Assembly (NCBI RefSeq): GCF_000195275.1
Contig: NC_015385.1
Coordinates: forward strand, 124,001-188,000
Source of the DNA: Treponema succinifaciens DSM 2489
GTDB taxonomy: Bacteria > Spirochaetota > Spirochaetia > Treponematales > Treponemataceae
DNA length: 64,000 bases
Reading direction: 5' to 3'
In this document: positions 1 to 7,907 of the stretch, piece after piece
Layout of the letters: every line of letters starts with the position of its first letter
How positions within the stretch are numbered: position 1 is the first letter of the stretch
Position numbers and translations under genes: made by a program
The notes under the pieces: model-generated
Seen by the model: only the letters and a program-made list of their open reading frames with translations
Database searches by the model: none
What the model was told of the DNA's origin: nothing

Positions 1-32
1 TTGCCCTGAACTCTTTGGCAAAAGTCAAAATT

Positions 33-110
33 CTCACTGAGAATTTTTTAAAAGTCAGTGAGAATTTTTAAAAACTTACTGACTTTTTGACCAAAACTCA
101 CTGAGAATTT
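33..110. repeat. Short AT-rich repeats beside the NTase-like gene
   Basis: The 14-mer CTCACTGAGAATTT occurs at 33-46 and 97-110. A related CAGTGAGAATTTTTA lies at 56-70. The second copy abuts the stop codon of the leftward gene, so these could form stem structures past its end. No function is evident, and the left edge of the window limits the view. Confidence 0.5.
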
Positions 111-751
111 CAGCTTCTGTAATACTTACTCCATGTCTGATTTACAGTTTCCTTGAATATTGTAAATGAAGAGTGATAATGGTCATTATGGATTAAATAA
201 AAATTCTTTTTATCCAAGTAGGTATCGCGAAGTTTATTAAAGTGCCCCGCCGATTTCAATTTTTCAAATCTTTTATAAACTTTCTTGCTTTTAGGAATTT
301 TATCCCAGTGATATGAGTTTTCATCTGCTTTCTTGTTATGAATTAATCTGCAAAAGTCTCCGTCTTTGTTTTTCGCTAATATAGCGACATCAAAGCTGAA
401 CTGCAATTTTCCACCAAATACAAGACGAGATGTAATTGCCGATGTTGAATCTTGGCAATTTCGAAAAACAGGCTCATTTTCAACAGTGATCTTATTCAAA
501 AATGACATTATGTAATTCTTCAGTTCTTGTGGATTTAACTGCGAAATTGACACATTTAGAAATTCAATGTTATAGTCGAGGTCAAAAGATTCATTTTCAT
601 TTCTTGTAACAAGATTTTTCATCCCGCTACCGACAAGATAGAAATCAACTTCGTAGCCTTTGTTTTTCAAATCTTGTTTCAGTTGATTTAATTTATCAGA
701 ACAAAAAATTCTGAATCTTCGGCTTTCGTTTTTGGGTACATAAGAATACAT
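110..751 (-). CDS. Nucleotidyltransferase-fold-like hypothetical protein
   Basis: This is a 213-residue soluble protein of no named family that I recognise with certainty. It has a pol-beta nucleotidyltransferase-like layout: a Gly-Ser-Gly at about 41-43, a pair of acidic residues (D57, D59) about 14 residues later, and a third Asp (D121) on a predicted strand (FDVAIL). That spacing resembles the metal-binding triad of NTase-fold enzymes, including tRNA/antibiotic NTases and CD-NTase-like proteins. The start is supported by GGAG five bases before the ATG. It stands alone, leftward, next to a decayed toxin-antitoxin locus. The NTase assignment is inference from motif spacing; substrate and activity are unknown. 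Confidence 0.6.
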   Translation of the reverse strand: MYSYVPKNESRRFRIFCSDKLNQLKQDLKNKGYEVDFYLVGSGMKNLVTRNENESFDLDYNIEFLNVSISQLNPQELKNYIMSFLNKITVENEPVFRNCQDSTSAITSRLVFGGKLQFSFDVAILAKNKDGDFCRLIHNKKADENSYHWDKIPKSKKVYKRFEKLKSAGHFNKLRDTYLDKKNFYLIHNDHYHSSFTIFKETVNQTWSKYYRS

Positions 752-949
752 AGCAACTCCAATAAATAAAAATATGCCCCAAACCTACCATTCAAGATTA
801 GCACTCAAATCCTTATAGAATATTCTATTTAATGAAAAAAGTCTAGAATCTATTTATGTTCAAATTTTCAGTCAAAAGAATCCTTTCAGGTACGGAAAGT
901 TCCTGGACACTCAGATTTTTTTATAAATACTCATTGACTATTTTTTTAC

Positions 950-1210
950 CTATTCATAATGCGTCCACATTCTGAGGATATGGACGATTTTTTTCAGTCT
1001 GAAAAACTTCATAGACTAGTCTGTGCTGAATATTTATTCGGCGGGAAAAAATCCGGTCAGGTCGCCGATGAGTTTTTCGTAAGGTGGAGGATTCTGGAAT
1101 GGGTTGATTTTCAGGATTTCAATGAGATTTATCACGTTCTGCTTTAAATTTGACTGTTCAATCTTTTTGGTGTTTTTTACTGCCTGTTTGGAATATTTTA
1201 TTGTCTACAT
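950..1210 (-). pseudogene. Decayed YoeB/Txe-family toxin
   Basis: Read leftward in three frames, this stretch restores a YoeB/Txe mRNA interferase: an N-terminal part YSKQAVKNTKKIEQ, a middle NPFQNPPPYEKLIGDL, then SRRINIQHRLVYEV, and the terminal RMWTHYE. Three lesions are visible. Codon 2 is TAG (1205-1207). A one-base loss in the A6 run at 1046-1051 (T6 on the coding strand) breaks the frame before the SRRIN segment. A one-base gain in the T7 run at 988-994 breaks it before the last 14 residues. The ATG overlaps the stop of the upstream antitoxin remnant (TAATG), the usual coupled order. No functional toxin can be made from this copy. Confidence 0.85.
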
Positions 1211-1338
1211 TACCAGCCGATGTCCTCAACGTTGTCTTCAAGTGACTCTTTGCTAGCTTCGATGATGGATTTCTTCATTCCCGGAACAGAGCACAGATAA
1301 AGCGTTTCCTGAGTTGCAGTTGCTGTGATTATTGACAT
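1210..1338 (-). pseudogene. YefM/Phd antitoxin remnant with internal deletion
   Basis: This is a 42-codon open frame with a good Shine-Dalgarno (GGAG seven to eight bases upstream). It begins with a typical YefM N-terminus (MSIITATAT) and runs directly into the C-terminal toxin-neutralising segment (QETLYLCSVPGM, ending EDIGW). Intact YefM proteins are about 80-90 residues, so roughly 40 codons of the dimerisation/DNA-binding domain appear to have been lost by an in-frame deletion. Its stop overlaps the toxin ATG. It may still be translated, but it should not bind DNA. The alignment to YefM is from memory of the family. Confidence 0.75.
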
Positions 1339-1382
1339 AAAATATCTCCATGTTTAGAACGTGCATATTTTCGTACGTTTAG

Positions 1383-1709
1383 TCAAGAATGTTTTTTTCC
1401 CTTATGCGCTGTAATCACCGTGTAGCTGTGCGCGTTCACCGTGATTGTGCGGCCGTCTGTTTTTATGTACCAGTTTTTTCCCTGACGGAAGATTTTATTG
1501 GCGGATTTTCCATCGTTTTCGCCAGATTTTTCATTTTCAATGTTTTTTGCCGCGGAAAGAATTGTGTTTTTGCACCAACCAATAACATCATCGGTCATAA
1601 GTCCAAGATTCCGTTTTATGCGGACAACGCCGAGTTCCGTTGTGTGAAGTTTTTCAAGATTTTCTAAAAGTTCGCTTGTCATTTTTGTTGTCTTGTATGG
1701 AAAAATCAT
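1383..1709 (-). CDS. DUF3781-family protein
   Basis: This 108-residue protein has the recognisable DUF3781 layout: LEKLHTTELGVVRIKRNLGL followed by WCKNTI, and a C-terminal KNWYIKTDGRTITVNAHSYTVIT segment. The function of the family is not known; it is usually a single small soluble protein in Firmicutes and gut spirochaetes. No clear Shine-Dalgarno precedes the ATG. An internal Met (residue 10) is an alternative start and would leave the conserved part intact. It lies 28 bp downstream of the NifX-like gene on the same strand and could be co-transcribed with it. Confidence 0.75.
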   Translation of the reverse strand: MIFPYKTTKMTSELLENLEKLHTTELGVVRIKRNLGLMTDDVIGWCKNTILSAAKNIENEKSGENDGKSANKIFRQGKNWYIKTDGRTITVNAHSYTVITAHKGKKHS

Positions 1710-1737
1710 GTTGCCGCGAAAAAATGCCAGATAGACT

Positions 1738-2148
1738 TTATTTTACCGGCGTAAAAACTGGTTGTTCTGTATGCGTGTTTTCTGGATGTCCGTGGTTGTG
1801 TTCTCCGTGGTGATGGTCGCACTTTGCATCCGGATTGTCTTTTAGTGTTCCTGCCAGAAACTCTTTTACCGCATCGTCCGGATTTCCTGTGATTCCTGCA
1901 ATCTGTTTGAGGCCGGCATTGTTCAATGCGTCGATTGCTCCCTGGCCGCGGTTTCCCAAAATCAAAATTTCGATTCCAAGATTTTTAAGATATGTCGCCA
2001 GGTCGTGGTGTCCGAAGCCTCCGTTGTCAATAACTTTTGAATCGGCTATTTTTCCGTTTTCTATCGTGTAAACCTTGAAATTCTGTGTTTTTCCAAAATG
2101 CTGAAAAATAGAATCTGTTGAAATATCGTAAGTCGCCGCAATTTTCAT
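1738..2148 (-). CDS. NifX/NifB-type dinitrogenase cofactor-family protein
   Basis: This 136-residue protein belongs to the NifX/VnfX/MTH1175-like fold (dinitrogenase iron-molybdenum cofactor biosynthesis family). It starts with the typical strand MKIAATYD, then shows FGKTQNFKVY and the GNRGQGAIDAL loop. In non-nitrogen-fixing bacteria such proteins are thought to carry or sense metal or Fe-S clusters. The C-terminal 35 residues are unusually His-rich (CDHHHGEHNHGHPENTH), which suggests binding of a transition metal such as Ni or Zn. GGAGG lies just before the ATG. No nif genes are nearby, so a nitrogenase role is not implied. Confidence 0.8.
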   Translation of the reverse strand: MKIAATYDISTDSIFQHFGKTQNFKVYTIENGKIADSKVIDNGGFGHHDLATYLKNLGIEILILGNRGQGAIDALNNAGLKQIAGITGNPDDAVKEFLAGTLKDNPDAKCDHHHGEHNHGHPENTHTEQPVFTPVK

Positions 2149-2302
2149 TTTTGCCTCCGAAAACTGGTGTGGCTGTAAGCCGTAAATCAGTTTGAATTAA
2201 GATAAAATTTTATTCTTCTTATTATATCAAGATTGGCGGATAAAACAAAGTCAACATGAAAATCCGGAATGTTTTGAGAATATGCGCAGAATGAAAAAAA
2301 GT

Positions 2303-2959
2303 TTATTTTTTTGAGTTTACAAGTTCAAAACTTTGTTCTGTCAGCGCGCAGAGTTTTTCCCAGTCGGCCGCTTCTGTCAAAAGCACTGTAATCCAGTATT
2401 TTTTGTTCATGTGCCACGCCGGAAAAACCGTGATTTTGTCTGTGATTTCTGGAATTATTTTGGGGTTGGCTTTCAGGTTTACGGCAAAAACCTCTTCATC
2501 GCCAGAGAGCCCGAGCCGGGAAAATTTTATCTTGATAATAAGGGCGAACCATTTTTTGTTTTTGCAGCGGAACACTGTGTTTTCAGGCGTATCTGACCAT
2601 GGATTGTCGCCTTTGCAGCCAAATTTATTTTGAATAAAGTCCATGTATTTTTTCTTTGTGTCCGAAGTCTTGCAGCATTGGGAGCGGAAAAGTTCAATAA
2701 TTTTACGAACCTGGTTTCTTATTTCGCCTACAAAACTTCCGTTTGCATTTTCCACATCGAACAGAACGTAACGCTCATCTGAGCCGGATTCAAAAACTTT
2801 AGCGGTAAGAAAGTTGCCTTTCAGTTCGATTATTGAATAAAAATCGCCGTTCAGAATGTTTTTTCTGCAAAAATAAGAGCCGTTTTTTTCTTCAAAGCCA
2901 AATTCCGCAAGTTTTTCCGGCAAAACTTTTGATGTTTTCAGAATGTATGAATAATCCAT
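2303..2959 (-). CDS. MmcQ/YjbR-like (DUF419) protein
   Basis: This 218-residue protein has a C-terminal half typical of the MmcQ/YjbR fold, a double-wing DNA-binding-like family. Supporting stretches are GDNPWSDTPENTVFRCKNKKWFALI, a region like 'vnlKanPkiipeitd', and the ending MNKKYWITVLL followed by LTEQSFELV. The N-terminal about 100 residues look like a second, diverged copy or an extra alpha/beta domain. The family's biochemical role is unresolved. It reads leftward, away from the tRNA-Val gene, with no obvious operon partner. Confidence 0.75.
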   Translation of the reverse strand: MDYSYILKTSKVLPEKLAEFGFEEKNGSYFCRKNILNGDFYSIIELKGNFLTAKVFESGSDERYVLFDVENANGSFVGEIRNQVRKIIELFRSQCCKTSDTKKKYMDFIQNKFGCKGDNPWSDTPENTVFRCKNKKWFALIIKIKFSRLGLSGDEEVFAVNLKANPKIIPEITDKITVFPAWHMNKKYWITVLLTEAADWEKLCALTEQSFELVNSKK

Positions 2960-3041
2960 TTTATGCTCTTTTTGGAAGAAATATAATAAGTCAAATATCG
3001 AGTTCTGATAAAAACAGCCATTTTTTCTGGCAGCGGGAAAC

Positions 3042-3115
3042 TGCGCGGCTTTGGAATCGAACCAAAGACCCCAAGCGTGTCATGCTTGTACTCTAACCAA
3101 CTGAGCTAGTCGCGC
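3042..3115 (-). tRNA. tRNA-Val (GAC)
   Basis: On the minus strand a full cloverleaf can be drawn. The acceptor arm is GCGCGAC against GCCGCGC, the D arm is AGCTCAGTTGGTTAGAGT, the anticodon stem CAAGC/GCTTG encloses loop ATGACAC (anticodon GAC), and the T arm is TTTGG-TTCGATT-CCAAA. The discriminator is A and CCA is not encoded. One acceptor pair is an A-C mismatch (position 6:67). No other tRNA is adjacent. Confidence 0.93.
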
Positions 3116-3173
3116 AAAATATGTGTGTATAATAACAAAACTTTTGCCCAGCGTCTACCCATTTACATTGCAA

Positions 3174-3202
3174 TTGAAACTTCACTTTTTAACTGCTAAA
3201 AT
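3174..3202 (+). promoter_or_regulatory. Sigma-70-type promoter of the ABC-F gene (leaderless)
   Basis: TTGAAA, a 17-bp spacer and TAAAAT are followed by only seven bases before the ATG at 3210. No Shine-Dalgarno is present. Transcription would start at or next to the start codon. Confidence 0.65.
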
Positions 3203-3209
3203 CTTCGGC

Positions 3210-5123
3210 ATGAATCTTTTATCTGTGAATAACCTTGCAAAAATCGGACGGGAAAAACCTTTGTTTACAGGAGTAACGTTCGGCTTAAACGAAGGAGACA
3301 AGGCGGCTCTTATAGGACGCAACGGAACTGGAAAATCAACTTTGCTCAACACAATTGCGGGACTGCTTTCTCCAGACGAAGGAACTGTTGTGCTGAACAA
3401 AGAAGCCGGAGTTTCTTTTCTTGCACAGAATCCTTTGTACAGCAAGGATGACACAATAAAAAGCCACATTTTCAAATTCCAAAGTCCCAAGCTCAAGACA
3501 ATCCGCGAATATGAAGAAGCCTGCGACGAGCTTCAAAAAACAAACTCGCAGCAAGCCCAGAAAAAGTTCAACACCCTGAACGAAAAAATGCAAAAAGACA
3601 ATCTTTGGAACTACGAGTCCCAGATAAAGTCAATTCTTACCACGCTTGGAATAAACGACCTTAGCCGAAAAATGGGCGAGCTTTCAGGCGGAATGATAAA
3701 AAAAGTCGCACTTGCACAAGTTCTTGTTGAAGACACAAAGCTGCTTCTTTTGGACGAGCCCACAAACCATCTGGACATTTCCACAATTCTTTGGCTTCAA
3801 AATTATCTTGCCGAAACAAAAAGGTCAGTTCTTATGGTAACCCACGACCGCTACTTTCTAGACGCAGTATGCAACAATATCTATGAACTTGCGCGAAACA
3901 AGATAAAGCTTTACACAGGAAACTATTCAACTTACCTTGAAAAAAAGCAGACAGAAGCGCAGATTGAAGCGAACACAGAACGCCGCATTGAATCCGTTTT
4001 GAGGTTTGAACGCGACTGGCTTATGCGAGGACCATGCGCGCGCGGAACAAAGGCAAAGGCAAGAATCCAGCGGGACCAGGCTTTAATAAACCGCGAAAAA
4101 TTTTCCGCAGACAAAGGCTTTACTTTTGAAGTTGAAGGAAGAAGGCTCGGCGGAAAAATTCTAGAGCTTCATAAAATCACAAAGAATTTTCAAAAAGGAT
4201 TCGCATCTTCGGGCAAAAGCAGCCTTGAAAATTCTTTTCCAGTCCTTAAGGATTTTAGTTACAATTTTAACAAGGGCGAAAAAATCGGAATATTCGGCGG
4301 TAACGGCTCTGGAAAAACCACGCTTTTAAATATAATCACGCAGAAAATCCAGCCAGATTCCGGCGAAGTTGTAAAAGGCGAAAACACTTCGATTGCATAC
4401 TACGAGCAAAATCCGCATTTTGAAAACACGGAGCTTACTGTTCTTGAATACATAAAGGAAGCGGCGGACGTTATGAAAATGAATGACGGTACAGTTTTAA
4501 GCGCGCCACTCTTTCTTGAGCAATTCGGCTTTGAAGGAAAAATTCAGCATTCGCCAGTGGGAACTTTGAGCGGTGGAGAGCGCAAGCGGCTTTATCTTGT
4601 GCGGCTTTTAATCAGCAATCCGAATTTTCTGATTTTGGACGAACCTACAAACGACTTTGATATTTTTACAATGAATATCCTTGAGCAGTTTTTGCTTTCG
4701 TTCAAGGGCTGTCTTTTAGTTGTAAGCCACGACCGCTACTTTATGGACAAAATCTGCGATACAATGTTTATAATGGAAAACGATGGAAGCGTTTCAGGCT
4801 TTGTGGGAAAATGCTCTGAATATCTTGATCTTCAGCAGGAACAAAGCGCACAGCAAAAATCACAATCCAAGCAGGAAGAAAAACAGGAAAAGGTTTCTGT
4901 CCATCAGAAAAAAAACAAAATGTCGTTCAAGGAAAAAAAGGAATTCGAGCAGCTTGAGCAGCACATATTTGAGCTTGAAGACAAAAAGCCGGAGCTTGAA
5001 AAACTTATGGCCTGTCCAGACTACGAAAAGTCCTCAAAGGCTGGAAAAGAATACACAGACCTAGAAAAGGAGCTTGAAAAAGCGTACTCAAGATGGGAAG
5101 AACTTTCCGCGCTTGAAATGTAA
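3210..5123 (+). CDS. ABC-F family ATPase
   Basis: This 637-residue protein has two tandem ABC ATPase domains and no membrane segments, the hallmark of ABC-F translation factors. Domain 1 has Walker A GRNGTGKST, signature LSGGMIKK and Walker B LLLDEPTNHLD. Domain 2 has GGNGSGKTT, LSGGERKR and LILDEPTNDFD. A charged, Gln/Lys-rich C-terminal coiled coil (last about 100 residues) resembles that of Uup. Members act on the ribosome, relieving stalls or, in some cases, conferring antibiotic resistance. I chose the ATG at 3210 rather than an upstream in-frame start because a well-spaced -35/-10 pair sits immediately before it. The sirtuin gene follows after 33 bp, suggesting an operon. Confidence 0.93.
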   Translation: MNLLSVNNLAKIGREKPLFTGVTFGLNEGDKAALIGRNGTGKSTLLNTIAGLLSPDEGTVVLNKEAGVSFLAQNPLYSKDDTIKSHIFKFQSPKLKTIREYEEACDELQKTNSQQAQKKFNTLNEKMQKDNLWNYESQIKSILTTLGINDLSRKMGELSGGMIKKVALAQVLVEDTKLLLLDEPTNHLDISTILWLQNYLAETKRSVLMVTHDRYFLDAVCNNIYELARNKIKLYTGNYSTYLEKKQTEAQIEANTERRIESVLRFERDWLMRGPCARGTKAKARIQRDQALINREKFSADKGFTFEVEGRRLGGKILELHKITKNFQKGFASSGKSSLENSFPVLKDFSYNFNKGEKIGIFGGNGSGKTTLLNIITQKIQPDSGEVVKGENTSIAYYEQNPHFENTELTVLEYIKEAADVMKMNDGTVLSAPLFLEQFGFEGKIQHSPVGTLSGGERKRLYLVRLLISNPNFLILDEPTNDFDIFTMNILEQFLLSFKGCLLVVSHDRYFMDKICDTMFIMENDGSVSGFVGKCSEYLDLQQEQSAQQKSQSKQEEKQEKVSVHQKKNKMSFKEKKEFEQLEQHIFELEDKKPELEKLMACPDYEKSSKAGKEYTDLEKELEKAYSRWEELSALEM

Positions 5124-5156
5124 ACGGCAACTTAAAAGAATTACGGAGGCGTTTTT

Positions 5157-5885
5157 ATGGAAGAAAAAATCGAACAGTTAAAAAAAATTGTAGAAAAATC
5201 CCAGAAAATTGTGTTTTTCGGAGGAGCTGGAGTCAGCACAGAAAGCGGCATTCCAGACTTTAGAAGCGTTGACGGGCTTTACAATCAAAAGTGGGCTTAT
5301 CCGCCGGAAACAATACTGAGCGCGACTTTTTTTCATTCAAATCCAAAGGAATTCTACAGGTTCTACCGGGAAAAACTTCTTGTATTCGGAATAAAACCGA
5401 ACATTACGCATTTTAAACTTGCGGAACTTGAAAAGCAGGGAAAGCTTTTGGCAGTCGTAACTCAGAATATTGACGGACTTCATCAGGCTGCAGGAAGCAA
5501 AAAAGTTTTTGAGCTGCACGGAAGTGTTCTTAGAAACTACTGCACAAAATGCGGCGAGTTTTATGATGAAAAATATATTGCTTCACATTCAGACCAAGAC
5601 GGACTTCCCCTGTGCGAAAAATGCGGTTCCCTTATAAAGCCAGACGTTGTTCTGTACGAAGAATCTCTAAAGGATGAAATTGTAAGCGGCGCAATAAAAG
5701 CAATAGGCGGCGCAGACCTTTTGATTATCGGGGGAACTTCGCTCACTGTTTACCCTGCGGCAGGAATGATTCATTATTTCCGCGGAGAAAATATCGTGCT
5801 TATAAACCGCGACCCGACTCCAAGCGACGGAATTGCGAACCTCGTTCTGCACGAAAGTCTTGGAAATGTTTTTTCAAAATTATAG
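5157..5885 (+). CDS. cobB: NAD-dependent protein deacylase (sirtuin)
   Basis: This 242-residue Sir2-family protein removes acyl groups from lysines using NAD+. Visible motifs are GAGVSTESGIPDFR (NAD binding), TQNIDGLHQAAG, the catalytic His in ELHGS, two zinc CxxC pairs (CTKC and CEKC), GTSLTVYPAA and the late LINRD. All residues needed for NAD and zinc binding appear intact. A strong ACGGAGG precedes the ATG by seven bases. It follows the ABC-F gene closely on the same strand and ends two bases before a convergent gene. Confidence 0.95.
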   Translation: MEEKIEQLKKIVEKSQKIVFFGGAGVSTESGIPDFRSVDGLYNQKWAYPPETILSATFFHSNPKEFYRFYREKLLVFGIKPNITHFKLAELEKQGKLLAVVTQNIDGLHQAAGSKKVFELHGSVLRNYCTKCGEFYDEKYIASHSDQDGLPLCEKCGSLIKPDVVLYEESLKDEIVSGAIKAIGGADLLIIGGTSLTVYPAAGMIHYFRGENIVLINRDPTPSDGIANLVLHESLGNVFSKL

Positions 5886-5886
5886 T

Positions 5887-6243
5887 TTACTTTAATGCCA
5901 TTCTTTGCGCCAAAACAGTTTTAAGGGAAGCAAGTGTTTCTTTTACCGCAGACTCATTGCTTCCTGAAAGAACTGAATCGCAGGCTGAACTTACGGCCGT
6001 AATGTTTCCAAGGATGTCTTGCTCAAGCTTTGCAGAAAAAATTTCAGGAGAACCAGCAAGTTTTTTTGCTTCCTCGGCAAGTTCCGCTATCTGTTTTTTT
6101 TCTTCATCAAACTGGCTATTTAAATTTTGCGATTTCTGTACAAGAAGGTTCATTGATAAATTTATTCTGTCCAGCAAATCGGAGTTTTCATTTTTCTTTC
6201 CAGACTTCTGAAAAAGCCTCTTCATAAAATCTGTAATTCTCAT
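5887..6243 (-). CDS. Small coiled-coil protein of unknown function
   Basis: This is a 118-residue, strongly charged, predicted helical protein. A basic N-terminus (MRITDFMKRLFQKSGKK) is followed by a heptad-like coiled-coil stretch (LLVQKSQNLNSQFDEEKKQIAELAEE, broken up here) and a Ser/Ala-rich helical tail. No family is recognised. I chose the ATG at 6243 because a TTGCCA-17-GATAAT promoter ends seven bases before it and there is no Shine-Dalgarno. An upstream in-frame start would run into the adjacent MITE. It is convergent with the sirtuin gene. Confidence 0.6.
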   Translation of the reverse strand: MRITDFMKRLFQKSGKKNENSDLLDRINLSMNLLVQKSQNLNSQFDEEKKQIAELAEEAKKLAGSPEIFSAKLEQDILGNITAVSSACDSVLSGSNESAVKETLASLKTVLAQRMALK

Positions 6244-6250
6244 ACTTAAC

Positions 6251-6279
6251 ATTATCTCTGATTTGCAAAAATATGGCAA
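6251..6279 (-). promoter_or_regulatory. Promoter of the coiled-coil gene (leaderless)
   Basis: On the minus strand TTGCCA, a 17-bp spacer and GATAAT end seven bases before the ATG at 6243. The MITE's left target duplication starts 12 bp beyond the -35 box, so the insertion left this promoter intact. Confidence 0.5.
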
Positions 6280-6299
6280 TACAGACCTTGCGCGCAAAA

Positions 6300-6514
6300 C
6301 AGGGCTTACGCATTATAAATGTATTCAGCATAAAACTGGCTCCCATGCATGGTTTTCTGGTTCAAAATCGCGCAATAATGCGCTACACGCTGATTGTTGC
6401 AAAGTAACTATAGAATTCCCCGCTCATGCGGCCGCAACAATCAGAGTGTTTTTGACCAAAGAACCGTTCCTTCGCGCAAACTTTACTTAAATTATTTATA
6501 ATGCGTTTGTCCTG
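6300..6514 (+). mobile_element. 215-bp MITE-like element, copy 1
   Basis: This non-coding element is bounded by imperfect 21-bp terminal inverted repeats (left CAGGGCTTACGCATTATAA, right end complementary with three differences). It is flanked by a perfect 8-bp target duplication GCGCAAAA (6292-6299 and 6515-6522). An internal perfect inverted repeat CTGATTGTTGC / GCAACAATCAG surrounds its middle. A second copy of exactly the same length lies at 61571-61785 in opposite orientation. No transposase is encoded, so it would need one supplied in trans. Confidence 0.88.
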
Positions 6515-6578
6515 GCGCAAAAGCCTTGACCTTGAAATCTCATGAACTATAAACTAAGGTAAAAGGACCAGTGAAAGA

Positions 6579-7133
6579 ATGAATGCAATTTACGCCTCAG
6601 GACTTAACGGAGAATTCGCGCTAGAAGACGGAACACTTCCATGGAAAAAAAACTCTTTGCTTCAAAAAGAATGCAAAGAAGACATGGATTTCTTCAAACA
6701 TATGACCGCAAAAAAAGCCGTCATAATGGGATTCAATACATTTAAGACTCTGCCCTTTCCGCTTAAAAACAGGCTGAACATTGTAATAAAAAGAAACGCC
6801 GCCCCGCAAAAAATAGAACGCATAGACAATGAATTTTTCTTTTTTTCTTCTATAGAAAAAGCTTTAAATGCGCTTGATTTTCTTTGCCCGGACGATATTT
6901 TTTTAATCGGCGGAAAAAAACTTTTTACAGAAGCGTTCAACAAAAATCTTGTAGACGGTATTGTTTATGAAACAGTTTTTTGCAGGAATTTTCCAGACGC
7001 AAAAATTTTTATAAATTGCCCGGAAAATTTCAGCCTGATAGATTCAAGGAAAAGCGGAATTCTTGTTTTTAATCAGTACAAAAATCCGGAAGCTCCAAAG
7101 GCTCAATTCCAAAGCGGCTTGCAAAATCCCTAG
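6579..7133 (+). CDS. folA: Dihydrofolate reductase
   Basis: This 184-residue protein has the DHFR pattern. The early Ala-Ser-Gly-x-x-Gly loop is followed by LPWKK (canonical LPW), an acidic residue in the ECKEDMDFFKHMT helix at the substrate-binding position, VIMGFNTFKTLP (the MG-x-x-T-x-x-S/T-type nucleotide-binding segment), RLNIVI, and IFLIGGKKLFTEAF (the IGG motif). It reduces dihydrofolate with NADPH to feed one-carbon metabolism. It is somewhat diverged from E. coli FolA. No strong Shine-Dalgarno is seen. Its 3' end overlaps the convergent PHP gene by 65 bp. No thymidylate synthase gene is adjacent. Confidence 0.87.
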   Translation: MNAIYASGLNGEFALEDGTLPWKKNSLLQKECKEDMDFFKHMTAKKAVIMGFNTFKTLPFPLKNRLNIVIKRNAAPQKIERIDNEFFFFSSIEKALNALDFLCPDDIFLIGGKKLFTEAFNKNLVDGIVYETVFCRNFPDAKIFINCPENFSLIDSRKSGILVFNQYKNPEAPKAQFQSGLQNP

Positions 7134-7863
7134 CTTTCCAGGCGTTCATGATAACATCCTGCGGATTGTGGGCATCGGAATTGCATATTACACGGACATT
7201 TGTAAGAGAAGCCATTTCCCAGAACTCAACAAACGGATAAGGGTATCTCATTCCGCGCTTTGTATGATTTGGAGTTCTGGTTATTCCAAGACCGTTTATT
7301 TCAATAGGCAAATCCAAATCGGAAGCCGCATCCAAAATCGCCTGGCTGCAAGCCTTTGCCTGATCGTCCCATTCCTTGTAGCCTGCCATAAACAAATCCG
7401 GGTGGGCAAGAAAAGCAAAATGGCCGCTCCGCATTCCTTCTATGGTCTGATCAATATATTTATTCAAAAGCAAAGGGCTTTCAACATCGGGAATATAAAT
7501 ATGGCTTGAACCGTCTGTAACCCAGTGCGAGCCAAGAACAAGATAGTCCGCTCCAAAATCCGCCTTAAGTTCGTCATACCAGCCAACGAAGGATTCTTCC
7601 CATTCACATTCATAGCCCTGGTAAATAGGAAACATCGCTGCTTCTTTTGCCTCTTCAATCCATTCGCTGTATTCAGAAGCCTCCTTTGTTGTCATTCTTA
7701 TTTCCGGCCAGTAGTCAAAAAAATCTTCCGGATATGGGCAATGGTCAGAAAACCCCAAAGCAGTGCAGCCTTCCAAAATAGCCTGATTAACATAGTCAAC
7801 CGGCTGTCCTTTTGCATGATGGCAAAGCTCTGTGTGTGTATGAAAGTTAGAAATTGATTTCAT
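7069..7863 (-). CDS. PHP-domain phosphoesterase, histidinol-phosphatase-like
   Basis: This 264-residue PHP-superfamily metal-dependent phosphoesterase starts with NFHTHTELCHHA (motif I, HxH) and has LGFSDHCPYP (motif II), GYECEW, LGSHWV, AHPDLF and the late CNSDAHNPQDV (motif IV). The order fits HisJ-type histidinol-phosphatases. No other histidine-biosynthesis genes are in the window, so the substrate is uncertain and a general phosphatase role is possible. Its ATG lies nine bases after a TTAACA-17-TAAAAT promoter with no Shine-Dalgarno. Confidence 0.83.
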   Translation of the reverse strand: MKSISNFHTHTELCHHAKGQPVDYVNQAILEGCTALGFSDHCPYPEDFFDYWPEIRMTTKEASEYSEWIEEAKEAAMFPIYQGYECEWEESFVGWYDELKADFGADYLVLGSHWVTDGSSHIYIPDVESPLLLNKYIDQTIEGMRSGHFAFLAHPDLFMAGYKEWDDQAKACSQAILDAASDLDLPIEINGLGITRTPNHTKRGMRYPYPFVEFWEMASLTNVRVICNSDAHNPQDVIMNAWKARDFASRFGIEPLELPDFCTD

Positions 7864-7872
7864 ATATGCTTG

Positions 7873-7901
7873 ATTTTATTAAAAAAGAAGAATTATGTTA
7901 A
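7873..7901 (-). promoter_or_regulatory. Promoter of the PHP gene
   Basis: The minus strand reads TTAACA, 17 bp, TAAAAT, then nine bases to the ATG at 7863. A leader of at most a few bases is predicted. Confidence 0.5.
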
Positions 7902-7907
7902 GGGCAT

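Noticed and set aside
798-806. TTAGCACTC, the left half of a CIRCE (HrcA) element
   Set aside because: The right half GAGTGCTAA is absent at the required nine-base spacing, and the adjacent gene is not a chaperone.
959-1147. 62-codon open frame on the plus strand
   Set aside because: It is antisense to the decayed YoeB toxin, whose family motifs are clear on the minus strand; it has no Shine-Dalgarno or family of its own.
6263-6490. Similar 70-75-residue frames at 6263-6490 (+) and 61595-61813 (-)
   Set aside because: They look like a conserved protein pair, but the similarity comes from the non-coding 215-bp MITE. The reading frames cross its terminal repeats and have no initiation signals.
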